Positions 1-5,253 of a stretch of DNA of 6,396 nt are shown piece after piece. The DNA is from JASLPR01 sp964496475 (GTDB lineage Bacteria > Chloroflexota > UBA11872 > VXNJ01). How positions within the stretch are numbered: position 1 is the first letter of the stretch; the number at the start of each line of letters is the position of its first letter. The stretch spans positions 1 through 6,396 of the forward strand of contig CAZBZS010000075.1 of the NCBI GenBank assembly GCA_964496475.1, given 5' to 3'. Under the pieces are notes generated by a model. It saw only the letters and a program-made list of their open reading frames with translations. It did not search any database and was not told the origin of the DNA. Made by a program: the position numbers and the translations under genes.

Positions 1-597
1 CACCGGATAATAGATCCCGGAAATCAAGAGCAGCATTGCCTGCACGACGATCGTCATCTGCGTTCCCCGCTCGAGAAAGATCAGCGGCAAGGCCGCGGCC
101 ATGATCCCGACCCCGAGAAACCCGACGCTGCCGAGCATGACAAAGATGATCGCGGTCAAGAAGTCGGCGTTGCCTACGTCCAGCTTGAAAAATAGACTCA
201 CCACCAGAATCACGACCAGCGTTCGCACTAGGCCGTAGACCACCGCGAACACCGCCGATCCGCCGAGCATCGTTACCAGGCGGATCGGCGCCATGAAGGT
301 GTATTCGATCGTGCCTTCCCAGCGCTCCCAGCTGATCATGAACGCTACGGCGTCGAACACGCCGTTCAGATAGGTCCACACCAGCGTCCCCACGAGCAAG
401 TAGATGATCATGAAATCCGTGGCCGTGCCGACCCCGGTCAGGGCTTCTGCGCCGGGCGCGATGTAGGTGACCGCCAGGACATTCACGATGCTGTAGATGA
501 GGAATACCACCTCCCAGCCCCAGTAGCGACGAGTGGCGCGGAAGTTCCGCTCGATGAACGCCCAGGCGCCGCGGAGTTGTAGAGAAGATGCGAGCAT
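1..597 (-). CDS. ABC-2 type transporter permease, 3' end cut by the window edge
   Basis: This is the membrane subunit of an ABC-2 type exporter, predicted in the cytoplasmic membrane as partner of the ATPase just upstream. The reading frame is open from ATG at 597 to the window edge (199 codons, no stop), so the C-terminus is missing. I see hydrophobic segments near residues 28-46, 61-80, 107-137, 146-174 and 181-199. Residues 91-104 (ERWEGTIEYTFMAP) match the cytoplasmic ExxxGTxE...P motif of ABC-2 permeases, and the visible end GIYYPV fits the conserved segment before the last helices. The start follows the ATPase stop by 10 nt. GAGGGA, overlapping that stop codon, lies 6 nt before the ATG, which implies translational coupling. 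The substrate (drug, lipid, polysaccharide or other) cannot be told from the sequence. Confidence 0.9.
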   Translation of the reverse strand, partial: MLASSLQLRGAWAFIERNFRATRRYWGWEVVFLIYSIVNVLAVTYIAPGAEALTGVGTATDFMIIYLLVGTLVWTYLNGVFDAVAFMISWERWEGTIEYTFMAPIRLVTMLGGSAVFAVVYGLVRTLVVILVVSLFFKLDVGNADFLTAIIFVMLGSVGFLGVGIMAAALPLIFLERGTQMTIVVQAMLLLISGIYYPV

Positions 598-607
598 CGG
601 TTTTCCC

Positions 608-1480
608 TCAGTCCTTTGGGGTGGCTTCCAGATCCAGGGCCCCGGCCGAGTCCTCGGGCTCCTCGTCCAGGGCGTGACCGACGATGGTCAAGAAGGCTTC
701 TTCGAGATTGCCGGCCGGGCCTTTTCGGGCGGCCAGCTCGACCAGCTCGGGGATTGATCCGCTGGCGACGATGCGTCCCTCGGACATGATCGCGATGACG
801 TCACAGAGCTTTTCGGCTTCGTCCATGTCGTGACTCACAAGGAGGACGGTAGCGTCATGCTCTTCGCGAAGCTCGGCGATGAATTTCTGAACCTGGCGCT
901 TCGAAGCCGGGTCGAGTCCGGTTGTCGGTTCGTCGAGCAGGAGTAATGTTGGAGAGGTCAGGAATCCCCGGGCGACCGCAACCTTCTGCTGCATGCCGCG
1001 GGACATCTGCTCCAACGGCCGCAGAACCTGTTCCTCTTTGATGCTCAGACGGGCGAGGATATTCATGACCCGCTGTTCGGTCTCATCGTGATCGAGTCCG
1101 TAGGTCTGCCCGGCGAATAGCAGGTTTTCCATCGGGCTGAGCTTGCGGAAAAAGGAGGCTTCCACCGAGACTCGGTTGATAAGCCGCCGAACCGTATGGG
1201 AGTCGTCGACAACGTCATAGCCGAAGACCTTCAAGGTGCCGCCATCGGGATAGAGCAGAGTTGAGATCATGCGAACAAGGGTTGACTTGCCGCAGCCGTT
1301 AGAGCCGACAATGCCGTATATGCGACCGCGCTCGACCTGGAAGCTGACCTGATCGACGGCCACGACAAGCTCGGGCTTGCCTCGATTCCACGGCAACGGC
1401 AGTCGGATGCCGCGGGTGTCAAAAGTTTTGACGGCGCCGCGCACATCAAGGGCGATGTTGATTTCAGGTGAAACTGACAC
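608..1480 (-). CDS. ABC-2 type exporter ATP-binding protein
   Basis: This is the cytoplasmic ATPase that powers the adjacent ABC-2 permease. It has 290 residues, slightly shorter than many ATPases of the DrrA/NatA type. Visible motifs are Walker A GSNGCGKST (59-67), signature SRGMQQK (160-166, the S-x-G-M form common in this group), Walker B LLLLDEPTTGLDP (179-191) and the H-loop histidine H217 in VSHD. The usual Q-loop glutamine is not obvious: V106-E107 stand where PQ or PE is expected. A basic insert of about 15 residues (23-38) separates the first strands, and the tail after residue 270 is acidic and proline/alanine-containing. The GTG start is supported by AAAGGA 6 nt upstream. The gene follows a 215-bp gap containing a good promoter and is coupled to the permease, so the two probably form an operon. 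Substrate is unknown. Confidence 0.93.
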   Translation of the reverse strand: MSVSPEINIALDVRGAVKTFDTRGIRLPLPWNRGKPELVVAVDQVSFQVERGRIYGIVGSNGCGKSTLVRMISTLLYPDGGTLKVFGYDVVDDSHTVRRLINRVSVEASFFRKLSPMENLLFAGQTYGLDHDETEQRVMNILARLSIKEEQVLRPLEQMSRGMQQKVAVARGFLTSPTLLLLDEPTTGLDPASKRQVQKFIAELREEHDATVLLVSHDMDEAEKLCDVIAIMSEGRIVASGSIPELVELAARKGPAGNLEEAFLTIVGHALDEEPEDSAGALDLEATPKD

Positions 1481-1511
1481 GGGGAATCCTTTTGAGAGAG
1501 TTGCGGAAGAC

Positions 1512-1529
1512 GGACCGTGTAAGAGGTCC
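1512..1529 (-). repeat. Short inverted repeat in the ABC exporter leader
   Basis: GGACC (1512-1516) and GGTCC (1525-1529) form a perfect 5-bp stem with an 8-nt loop, 32 nt upstream of the GTG start of the ATPase. It ends well before the AAAGGA ribosome site, so it need not block translation. A second weak stem (TGCGC/GCGCA, 1618-1634) lies nearer the proposed transcription start. No poly-U tract follows either one, so neither is an intrinsic terminator. Confidence 0.3.
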
Positions 1530-1648
1530 CGCGGCCGCTGGAATGCGGTCGGCGGAACCTACCGGGTGAGGCTGTAGTTGATCATCGCCAGACGACTCTT
1601 CTCATTCGGATCTTTCCTGCGCCAGGTTCGCGCAAGGAGCGCGGGCGA

Positions 1649-1664
1649 GGCCGATCCTACGGCC
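1649..1664. promoter_or_regulatory. Inverted repeat bracketing the -10 box (possible operator)
   Basis: Minus strand GGCCG-TAGGAT-CGGCC is a perfect 5-bp inverted repeat whose 6-bp centre is exactly the proposed -10 hexamer. A dimeric repressor bound here would block RNA polymerase. In GC-rich DNA a 5-bp dyad can occur by chance, so this is suggestive only. Confidence 0.3.
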
Positions 1665-1682
1665 CGGCTTTGATTCCGTCAA
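1654..1682 (-). promoter_or_regulatory. Sigma70-type promoter for the ABC exporter operon
   Basis: On the minus strand TTGACG (1682-1677, 5 of 6 consensus bases) is followed after exactly 17 bp by TAGGAT (1659-1654, 4 of 6). Transcription would begin near 1647 and leave an untranslated leader of roughly 165 nt before the GTG of the ATPase gene. The -35 box starts only 13 bp after the stop of the PHP gene, and no terminator separates them. Read-through from the upstream cluster is therefore also possible. Confidence 0.6.
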
Positions 1683-1695
1683 CTAGATCAGCCTG

Positions 1696-2376
1696 CTAGC
1701 GCACCCCCACCGGAGTCCCTCGTCCGGTGAACCGCTTTTTGAGTCTTTGGTAAGTCGAGATGAAGTGTATGAATTTCGACGACTTGCGGGTTGTGAAAGT
1801 GGCCTGGGCCATAGCCGCCAGGAATTCGCGGGGGCCGTTAAAGGGTTCTATTTCTTGATAACTGCGGGCGAGCTCGATCAGTGAATGGGCGTCGCTGCCG
1901 ACTGCCGGGACCAGCTCTCTACCCTGCTGAAAATGGCGGGCGGCAACGTTGTCCTCCGATTTGATGTTGCGGCTGTTGAAGATTTCGATCATGTCCAGCT
2001 CGCTGGTGACTTCGAGCAGGGCGTCGCGTTCAATGGCGCTGGATCGGTAGCGGTCGAATGGATGGGGGACGGAGAGGATTCCGCCCTGTTCCATGATCGC
2101 CCGGGCGGTGTCCATTACCGACATGCCGGGGGGGATGTACTCCTGCAGAAAGTAGCCGAGCAATTCGCCGCGGTCGGTCTTGATTTCTTCTCCCACGATG
2201 ACCGGAAATGATCCGATGTCGCGGGCCTCGAAGGCACCGCCAATCTGGTTGTGGTCGGTGACGGCGATCATATCGAGCCCTTTGCGGCGGGCGGCTTCGA
2301 GCAGTTTCGCCGGGTCGACGCCGCAATCGGGCGACCAGTAGGTGTGGCAGTGGAGCTCGACGCGAATGCGGTTCAA
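1696..2376 (-). CDS. PHP-domain metal-dependent phosphoesterase
   Basis: This is a predicted soluble metal-dependent phosphoesterase of the PHP (polymerase and histidinol phosphatase) superfamily, 226 residues from the start chosen here. The PHP metal ligands appear in order: H9-C-H11, D17, D41-H42, E63/E64 in VGEE, H105 in VPHPFD, N134 in EIFNSRN, and D162/H164 in GSDAH. The region after GSDAH (about 160-205) resembles the PHP-associated C-terminal segment, and the tail is basic. I chose TTG at 2376, which overlaps the moaE stop codon as TTGA and places the HxH motif 8 residues in, as usual. A longer frame to 2436 would only add arginine-rich residues read from inside moaE. No Shine-Dalgarno site is evident, so coupling to moaE is likely. 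The substrate is unknown; relatives act on nucleotides, RNA ends or histidinol phosphate. Confidence 0.87.
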   Translation of the reverse strand: MNRIRVELHCHTYWSPDCGVDPAKLLEAARRKGLDMIAVTDHNQIGGAFEARDIGSFPVIVGEEIKTDRGELLGYFLQEYIPPGMSVMDTARAIMEQGGILSVPHPFDRYRSSAIERDALLEVTSELDMIEIFNSRNIKSEDNVAARHFQQGRELVPAVGSDAHSLIELARSYQEIEPFNGPREFLAAMAQATFTTRKSSKFIHFISTYQRLKKRFTGRGTPVGVR

Positions 2377-2816
2377 ACGGAGTCTGCGCGGGTGGCCCCG
2401 GGGGTCTCTCCGACCCACATCTCGCCGCCTTCGCAATACTCTTTCTTCCAGATGGGGACGGTCTGCTTAAGGGTGTCGATGGCGTAGCGGCAGGCGGCGA
2501 AGGCCTCGGCGCGATGGGGGGCGGCGGCGACAATGAAAATGCTGGCCTCGCCGATGGGAACTTCGCCAACCCGGTGGATCATGGCGAAGTCGCGCACCTG
2601 CCAGCGTTCTTCCACTTCGTCGACGATCTGATTCATCTTCTCAGTGGCCATGGGCTCGTAGGCTTCGTAGAAGAGCTTCTGTACGGTCTTGCCTTCGGAG
2701 TGATTGCGGGTGTCGCCGCGGAAGGTGACGACTCCGCCATTCTCCGGGGCGGCGACGGCCGCCAGGGCCTCGGCGAAGTCGATGGCCGAGTTCACGACGC
2801 GAATGAGCCTAGCCAC
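2373..2816 (-). CDS. moaE: Molybdopterin synthase catalytic subunit MoaE
   Basis: MoaE is the large subunit of molybdopterin synthase. With thiocarboxylated MoaD it converts cyclic pyranopterin monophosphate to molybdopterin in the cytoplasm. The 147-residue length is normal. Family residues are visible: R37-N-H39 in GDTRNHSEG, H101-R102 in PHRAEAF, and the catalytic lysine pair K117 (DTLK) and K124 (PIWKKE), spaced 7 apart like K119/K126 of the E. coli enzyme. The C-terminal EMWVGE also fits. The GTG start at 2816 overlaps the moaD stop by 8 bp (GTGGCTAG), with GGTGAG just upstream. The overlap implies coupled synthesis of the two subunits. The 3' end overlaps the probable TTG start of the PHP gene. 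No other cofactor gene (moaA, moaC, moeA, moeB, mobA) is in the window. Confidence 0.96.
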   Translation of the reverse strand: MARLIRVVNSAIDFAEALAAVAAPENGGVVTFRGDTRNHSEGKTVQKLFYEAYEPMATEKMNQIVDEVEERWQVRDFAMIHRVGEVPIGEASIFIVAAAPHRAEAFAACRYAIDTLKQTVPIWKKEYCEGGEMWVGETPGATRADSV

Positions 2817-3090
2817 CGCTCACCGGCGGGATGAGAGCCAGCTCGTCCCCATCGTGCAGCACCCGGTCGGGCTCGGCAAAGTCGTGATTGACGGCGAAGC
2901 GCAGGATGGGGCGCATGGCGGAGATCCGGGGATGATCGGCGGCGAGGGCGGTAAAGGCCGAGTCCACGGTCGCACCGGGGGCGAGCGTGACCGCCAGTTC
3001 GCGCCGGCCGATCAGCTCGGCAGCTCCGGCGAACAGTTTCACCGATACTTCGATAGCGGCCGGGGCAACTTTCTTGCTCTCAACGTGCAT
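2809..3090 (-). CDS. moaD: Molybdopterin synthase sulfur carrier subunit MoaD
   Basis: MoaD is the small ubiquitin-like subunit of molybdopterin synthase. Its C-terminal glycine is adenylated by a MoeB-type enzyme, turned into a thiocarboxylate, and supplies the dithiolene sulfurs. The sequence shows the family start VKLFAGAAELIG (17-28), the late motif HDGDELALIPPVSGG and the obligatory C-terminal Gly92-Gly93. At 93 residues it is about a dozen longer than the typical 81, because of an N-terminal extension (MHVESKKVAPAAIEVS). The ATG at 3090 has no strong ribosome site. A GTG at 3042 (codon 17) would give a conventional length and is the alternative. The upstream 326 bp contain inverted repeats that may control this operon. 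The gene overlaps moaE by 8 bp. Confidence 0.93.
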   Translation of the reverse strand: MHVESKKVAPAAIEVSVKLFAGAAELIGRRELAVTLAPGATVDSAFTALAADHPRISAMRPILRFAVNHDFAEPDRVLHDGDELALIPPVSGG

Positions 3091-3103
3091 GTTCTGAACT
3101 TAG

Positions 3104-3160
3104 CACCCGGTCGGCGGCGTTGCTAGCGGCAGACCGGGTGTTGGCCTAGAGGCCGCCGAC
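3104..3160 (-). promoter_or_regulatory. Leader with two mutually exclusive 9-bp pairings before moaD
   Basis: Within the moaD leader, CACCCGGTC (3104-3112) and GACCGGGTG (3132-3140) form a perfect 9-bp stem with a 19-nt loop that ends 13 nt before the ATG. Independently, GTCGGCGGC (3110-3118) is perfectly complementary to GCCGCCGAC (3152-3160), another 9-bp stem. The two share bases 3110-3112, so they compete. A short palindrome (GGCCTAGAGGCC, 3143-3154) overlaps the outer arm. Competing stems next to a start codon are typical of cis-regulatory RNA. I cannot match it to the known Moco-riboswitch consensus by eye, and chance pairing in GC-rich DNA is the alternative. Confidence 0.4.
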
Positions 3161-3164
3161 GAGA

Positions 3165-3186
3165 CTCGGCGGGAGGGGGAGCCGAG
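3165..3186 (-). repeat. Inverted repeat in the moaD leader (6-bp stem)
   Basis: CTCGGC (3165-3170) and GCCGAG (3181-3186) are perfectly complementary around a 10-nt loop that is pure purine on the plus strand and so pyrimidine in the transcript. It stands between the 3208-3237 stem and the competing stems nearer moaD, as one of several consecutive foldable units. No U-tract follows, so it is not an intrinsic terminator. Confidence 0.35.
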
Positions 3187-3207
3187 CCGGTGGCGGGAAG
3201 GGTTGTG

Positions 3208-3237
3208 TCCGGCTTTGGCTAAGGACGTCGAGCCGGA
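3208..3237 (-). repeat. Inverted repeat in the moaD leader (7-bp stem)
   Basis: TCCGGCT (3208-3214) and AGCCGGA (3231-3237) are a perfect 7-bp inverted repeat with a 16-nt loop. In the transcript it would be the second strong hairpin, after the 3249-3268 dyad. There is no poly-U tract after it, so a role in structured-leader folding is more likely than termination. Confidence 0.4.
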
Positions 3238-3248
3238 TTTCGTAACTG

Positions 3249-3268
3249 GTGTAACGCCGACGTAACAC
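3249..3268. promoter_or_regulatory. 20-bp imperfect dyad with repeated GTAAC boxes
   Basis: GTGTAACG-CCGA-CGTAACAC is an 8-4-8 inverted repeat with one mismatched pair. The pentamer GTAAC also occurs three times here (3242, 3251, 3262), at spacings of 9 and 11 bp, about one helical turn. This looks like a binding site for a dimeric regulator upstream of the moaD operon. As RNA it would form a hairpin with a UCGG tetraloop. No confident -35/-10 pair is visible beside it. Confidence 0.35.
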
Positions 3269-3416
3269 ACTAGCCAGTAGAACGTTTTTTCGGGTTTTGG
3301 GATGCGGGATTTGGAATGCCGTTTTACAGGCTTCAAAGTGTGGGTCCAGGTGGCCAGCGCTCCGATTTCTGACGGCAGCCAGGCCTCATTCGATTGAGCA
3401 TCGGGCACTGTGTCAC

Positions 3417-3950
3417 TCAATCAAGAGCGCCAGTTTCGCTGGAAGCCGCGGCGTATTCGGCGCCGAGGCGCACGTATTCGGCGCAGTTTTTGACGATCCA
3501 TGCGCGCATCTCGGGTTTGACCTGGCCGACGGCCCGGGCGGGAACGCCGAGAATGAGGGAGTCGGGCTCGAAGTCGGCGTTTTCGGTGACCAAAGCGTTG
3601 GCGCCGACGACGCACCCGGCACCGATGTGAGCGCCGTTGAGCACGGTCGCATTCATGCCGATGAGGGCGCCGTCGTCGATGGTTGCGCTGTGGACCACGG
3701 CAGCGTGACCGATGGTGACGTTTTCGCCGATCCGGACGGGAATACCGTGTTCGATGTGGAGGACGGCTCCGTCCTGGATGTTGGAGTTGGCGCCGATGTA
3801 GATGGGTTCGTGGTCGGCGCGGATGACGGCGTTGTACCAAATGCTTGCGCCGGAGGCGATGTGGACCTCGCCGATGAGGACGGCGTGGGGAGCGACGAAT
3901 GCGTCGTCGGCTATCTGGGGGACAAGGCCACGGAAGGGGATGAGTTTCAT
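3417..3950 (-). CDS. Gamma-carbonic-anhydrase-like hexapeptide-repeat protein (YrdA/PaaY family)
   Basis: This is a left-handed beta-helix protein of the gamma-carbonic anhydrase family, expected to be a cytoplasmic trimer with metal at subunit interfaces. The 177-residue length is typical of the bacterial YrdA/CaiE/PaaY branch. Hexapeptide repeats run through about residues 15-125. The three metal histidines are H65 (AVLHIEH), H82 (TIGHAA) and H87 (VVHSA), the last two 5 apart as in archaeal Cam (H117/H122). R44 and D46 in VIRAD and Q59 in NIQDG match conserved active-site residues. The loop after H65 is short and lacks the acidic segment of Cam. Whether it hydrates CO2, acts on another small molecule or is only structural is open. 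The ATG at 3950 is supported by GGAG 9 nt upstream, and it lies 20 nt after radC. Confidence 0.92.
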   Translation of the reverse strand: MKLIPFRGLVPQIADDAFVAPHAVLIGEVHIASGASIWYNAVIRADHEPIYIGANSNIQDGAVLHIEHGIPVRIGENVTIGHAAVVHSATIDDGALIGMNATVLNGAHIGAGCVVGANALVTENADFEPDSLILGVPARAVGQVKPEMRAWIVKNCAEYVRLGAEYAAASSETGALD

Positions 3951-3970
3951 TTCAATAGTCTCCGATGTAG

Positions 3971-4702
3971 TCAGTCGGTGGTGAAGCCGACGTTGCCGGC
4001 TTCGCGTATGCTGATGAATCCCTCGCCGGTTTTTCCGATGACCAGGTGATCTAGCACTTTGATACCGAGGAGATCGCTAGCCTGGATGGCGGCTTCGGTG
4101 ACGCGCAGGTCGTCGGAAGATGGGGTGGGGTCGCCGCTGGGATGGTTGTGGGCCAGGATGACGGCGACGCAGTTGCGGCGGACGGCGGAGCGGAAGAGGT
4201 CGCGCATGCGGGCGGAGACGACGTTGAGGGAGCCGGTGGCGGCGTTGACGATCTCGGCGACCCGATGGCGGAAGTCGAGGAGCATGACGCGGAGGGTTTC
4301 TTGTTCGAGGTTTCGGATGAGCGGTCCGAGGATGCCGGCGGCGTCGGAGGCTCCGCCGACACGTGGCTTGTTGCTGGCGCGGGCCAGGAGGAGGCGGCGA
4401 CCGACCTCGAGGGCGGACTTGATCTCGGTGGCTTTGGCGGGGCCGATGCCGGGGACCTCGGTGAGGGCGGTCATGTCGGCGTCAGCAAGTCCGGTCAATC
4501 CGCCGAAGCGAGTGAGGAGGGCACGGGCAAGATCTACGGCGTTGGCCTTTTGCGTGCCGGTGCGCAGGACGATGGCGAGGAGCTCGGCGTTGGACAGGTA
4601 TTCGGAGCCGTGCTCGGCGAGGCGCTCACGAGGGCGCTCAGAAGGGACCATTTGCTGGATGCGGACCCGATAGTGAGAGTCGCCGTCGGGTTGCGAGCCC
4701 AT
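3971..4702 (-). CDS. radC: RadC family JAB/MPN-domain protein
   Basis: RadC-type protein of 243 residues, slightly longer than the usual 220-230. The N-terminal part has the RERL...LSNAELLAIVLRTGT motif (25-50), then a helix-hairpin-helix with VPGIGPAKA (83-91), which suggests DNA contact. The C-terminal JAB/MPN domain keeps the JAMM zinc site: a glutamate near E135, H185-N-H187, then PSGDPTPS and D198, with the H-x-H-x7-S-x2-D spacing intact. The family was once called a DNA-repair protein, but that role is doubted and no activity is firmly assigned. JAMM homology suggests metallopeptidase-like chemistry. The ATG at 4702 gives a short N-terminal extension before VRIQQM; M18 (4651) is a less likely start. 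It begins 1 nt after the zinc-ribbon gene stop with no strong ribosome site, so translational coupling is likely. Confidence 0.95.
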   Translation of the reverse strand: MGSQPDGDSHYRVRIQQMVPSERPRERLAEHGSEYLSNAELLAIVLRTGTQKANAVDLARALLTRFGGLTGLADADMTALTEVPGIGPAKATEIKSALEVGRRLLLARASNKPRVGGASDAAGILGPLIRNLEQETLRVMLLDFRHRVAEIVNAATGSLNVVSARMRDLFRSAVRRNCVAVILAHNHPSGDPTPSSDDLRVTEAAIQASDLLGIKVLDHLVIGKTGEGFISIREAGNVGFTTD

Positions 4703-4703
4703 T

Positions 4704-5180
4704 TCAGACGGAGCTTGGAGGGATGGATTCGCTCTGGTCGGGCTCGTGGGTGCGATTGTGGTGGTGGACGCCGCAATAGGGGCAGACGGGCCAGTGAAAT
4801 TCGTTGACGCGACCGCATTCGGTGCAGGTGGTGCGCAGTTGAGTCTGGCAGTTGGGGCAAAGGAGATAGTCGCTTTGGGAGCGGTGACCGCAGGTGGGGC
4901 AGTAGTCGGCCTGCTCGATTTCGCGCAGGAGGGCCTCTTCGCTGAGGGAGCGTTCGTAGTCTTCGTCGAGGGTCTCGCGGGGCCTCAGGACCATGTAGAG
5001 GAGGACGCCGAAGGGACCGAGGAGGGCGACGAGGAGGATCGCGAAGAGGCGGACGTAAATGTCCAGGGTCCGGGTGCCGATGTCGTAGTAGCACCAGACG
5101 ATGGAGGCAAGCCAGAGCGCGGCGACGAAGGCACCGGCGAGGGCGATGCCATAGGTGATCACGTGGCCAATTGCTTCCAT
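4704..5180 (-). CDS. Membrane protein with two C-terminal zinc ribbons, function unknown
   Basis: I cannot assign a function to this 158-residue protein. It has two hydrophobic segments (about 7-31 and 42-65), so it is probably an inner-membrane hairpin. A charged, probably helical linker follows (RPRETLDEDYERSLSEEALL, 67-86). Then come eight cysteines in four CxxC knuckles: C94/C97 with C108/C111, and C119/C122 with C133/C136. These form two tandem zinc ribbons, probably cytoplasmic. The tail is histidine-rich (HHHN, 139-142), then acidic and serine-rich. The ATG at 5180 has only a weak TGAG 6 nt upstream. Its stop is 1 nt from the radC start. Similar membrane plus zinc-ribbon proteins exist in several phyla as uncharacterised genes. 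Membrane-anchored scaffold or nucleic-acid-binding roles are possible but unproven. Confidence 0.88.
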   Translation of the reverse strand: MEAIGHVITYGIALAGAFVAALWLASIVWCYYDIGTRTLDIYVRLFAILLVALLGPFGVLLYMVLRPRETLDEDYERSLSEEALLREIEQADYCPTCGHRSQSDYLLCPNCQTQLRTTCTECGRVNEFHWPVCPYCGVHHHNRTHEPDQSESIPPSSV

Positions 5181-5253
5181 CTAACTCAGCATAACGGGAT
5201 GTGGGCCGAGCGAGGAAGATGTTGGCGGGGGTTTGGGCGGGGACGGAGCGGGC

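Larger units (their letters stand above)
3091..3416. other. 326-bp non-coding stretch between the hexapeptide-repeat gene and moaD
   Basis: This is the longest gene-free stretch. Its moaD-proximal half (3104-3268) holds the inverted repeats listed separately. Its distal half (about 3270-3416) is less GC-rich, with an A-tract on the minus strand near 3282-3300 that could be an upstream promoter element, but I find no convincing -35/-10 pair. A TTG-started frame (3420 to 3100, minus) fills the gap almost exactly. Its third codon positions are only about 58% G/C in the first 62 codons, below the neighbours as judged by eye, and its product resembles no family I know, so I treat the region as non-coding. 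Confidence 0.6.

Noticed and set aside
1681..1699. CTAG...CTAG repeat after the PHP stop as a terminator
   Set aside because: Only a 4-bp self-palindrome pair with no GC-rich stem and no U-tract. I find no convincing intrinsic terminator anywhere in the window.
2030..2569. Minus-strand frame overlapping moaE and the PHP gene
   Set aside because: Its Pro/Arg/Ser-rich product is a frame-shifted reading of two well-supported genes, which account for the region fully.
3091..3416. Firm assignment as a Moco riboswitch
   Set aside because: Position and structure are suggestive, but I could not match the conserved core by eye, so it is reported only as a candidate leader.
3100..3420. Minus-strand 106-codon frame starting TTG and filling the gap between the hexapeptide-repeat gene and moaD
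   Set aside because: It fits the gap neatly and its TTG overlaps the preceding stop, but third-position GC is clearly lower than in neighbours, the product is low-complexity and resembles no family I know, and the same bases hold the inverted repeats. A conserved-protein search could overturn this.
3297..4049. Long plus-strand open frame opposite the gamma-CA-like gene
   Set aside because: It is antisense to a clear gene, rich in Asp/Gly/Val as expected from the mirror of GC-rich codons, and has no recognisable domain.
4142..4807. Plus-strand open frame opposite radC
   Set aside because: Acidic, glycine-rich shadow of the radC codons, with no motif or ribosome site. The same holds for the plus-strand frames at 4746-5411 and 5746-6312.
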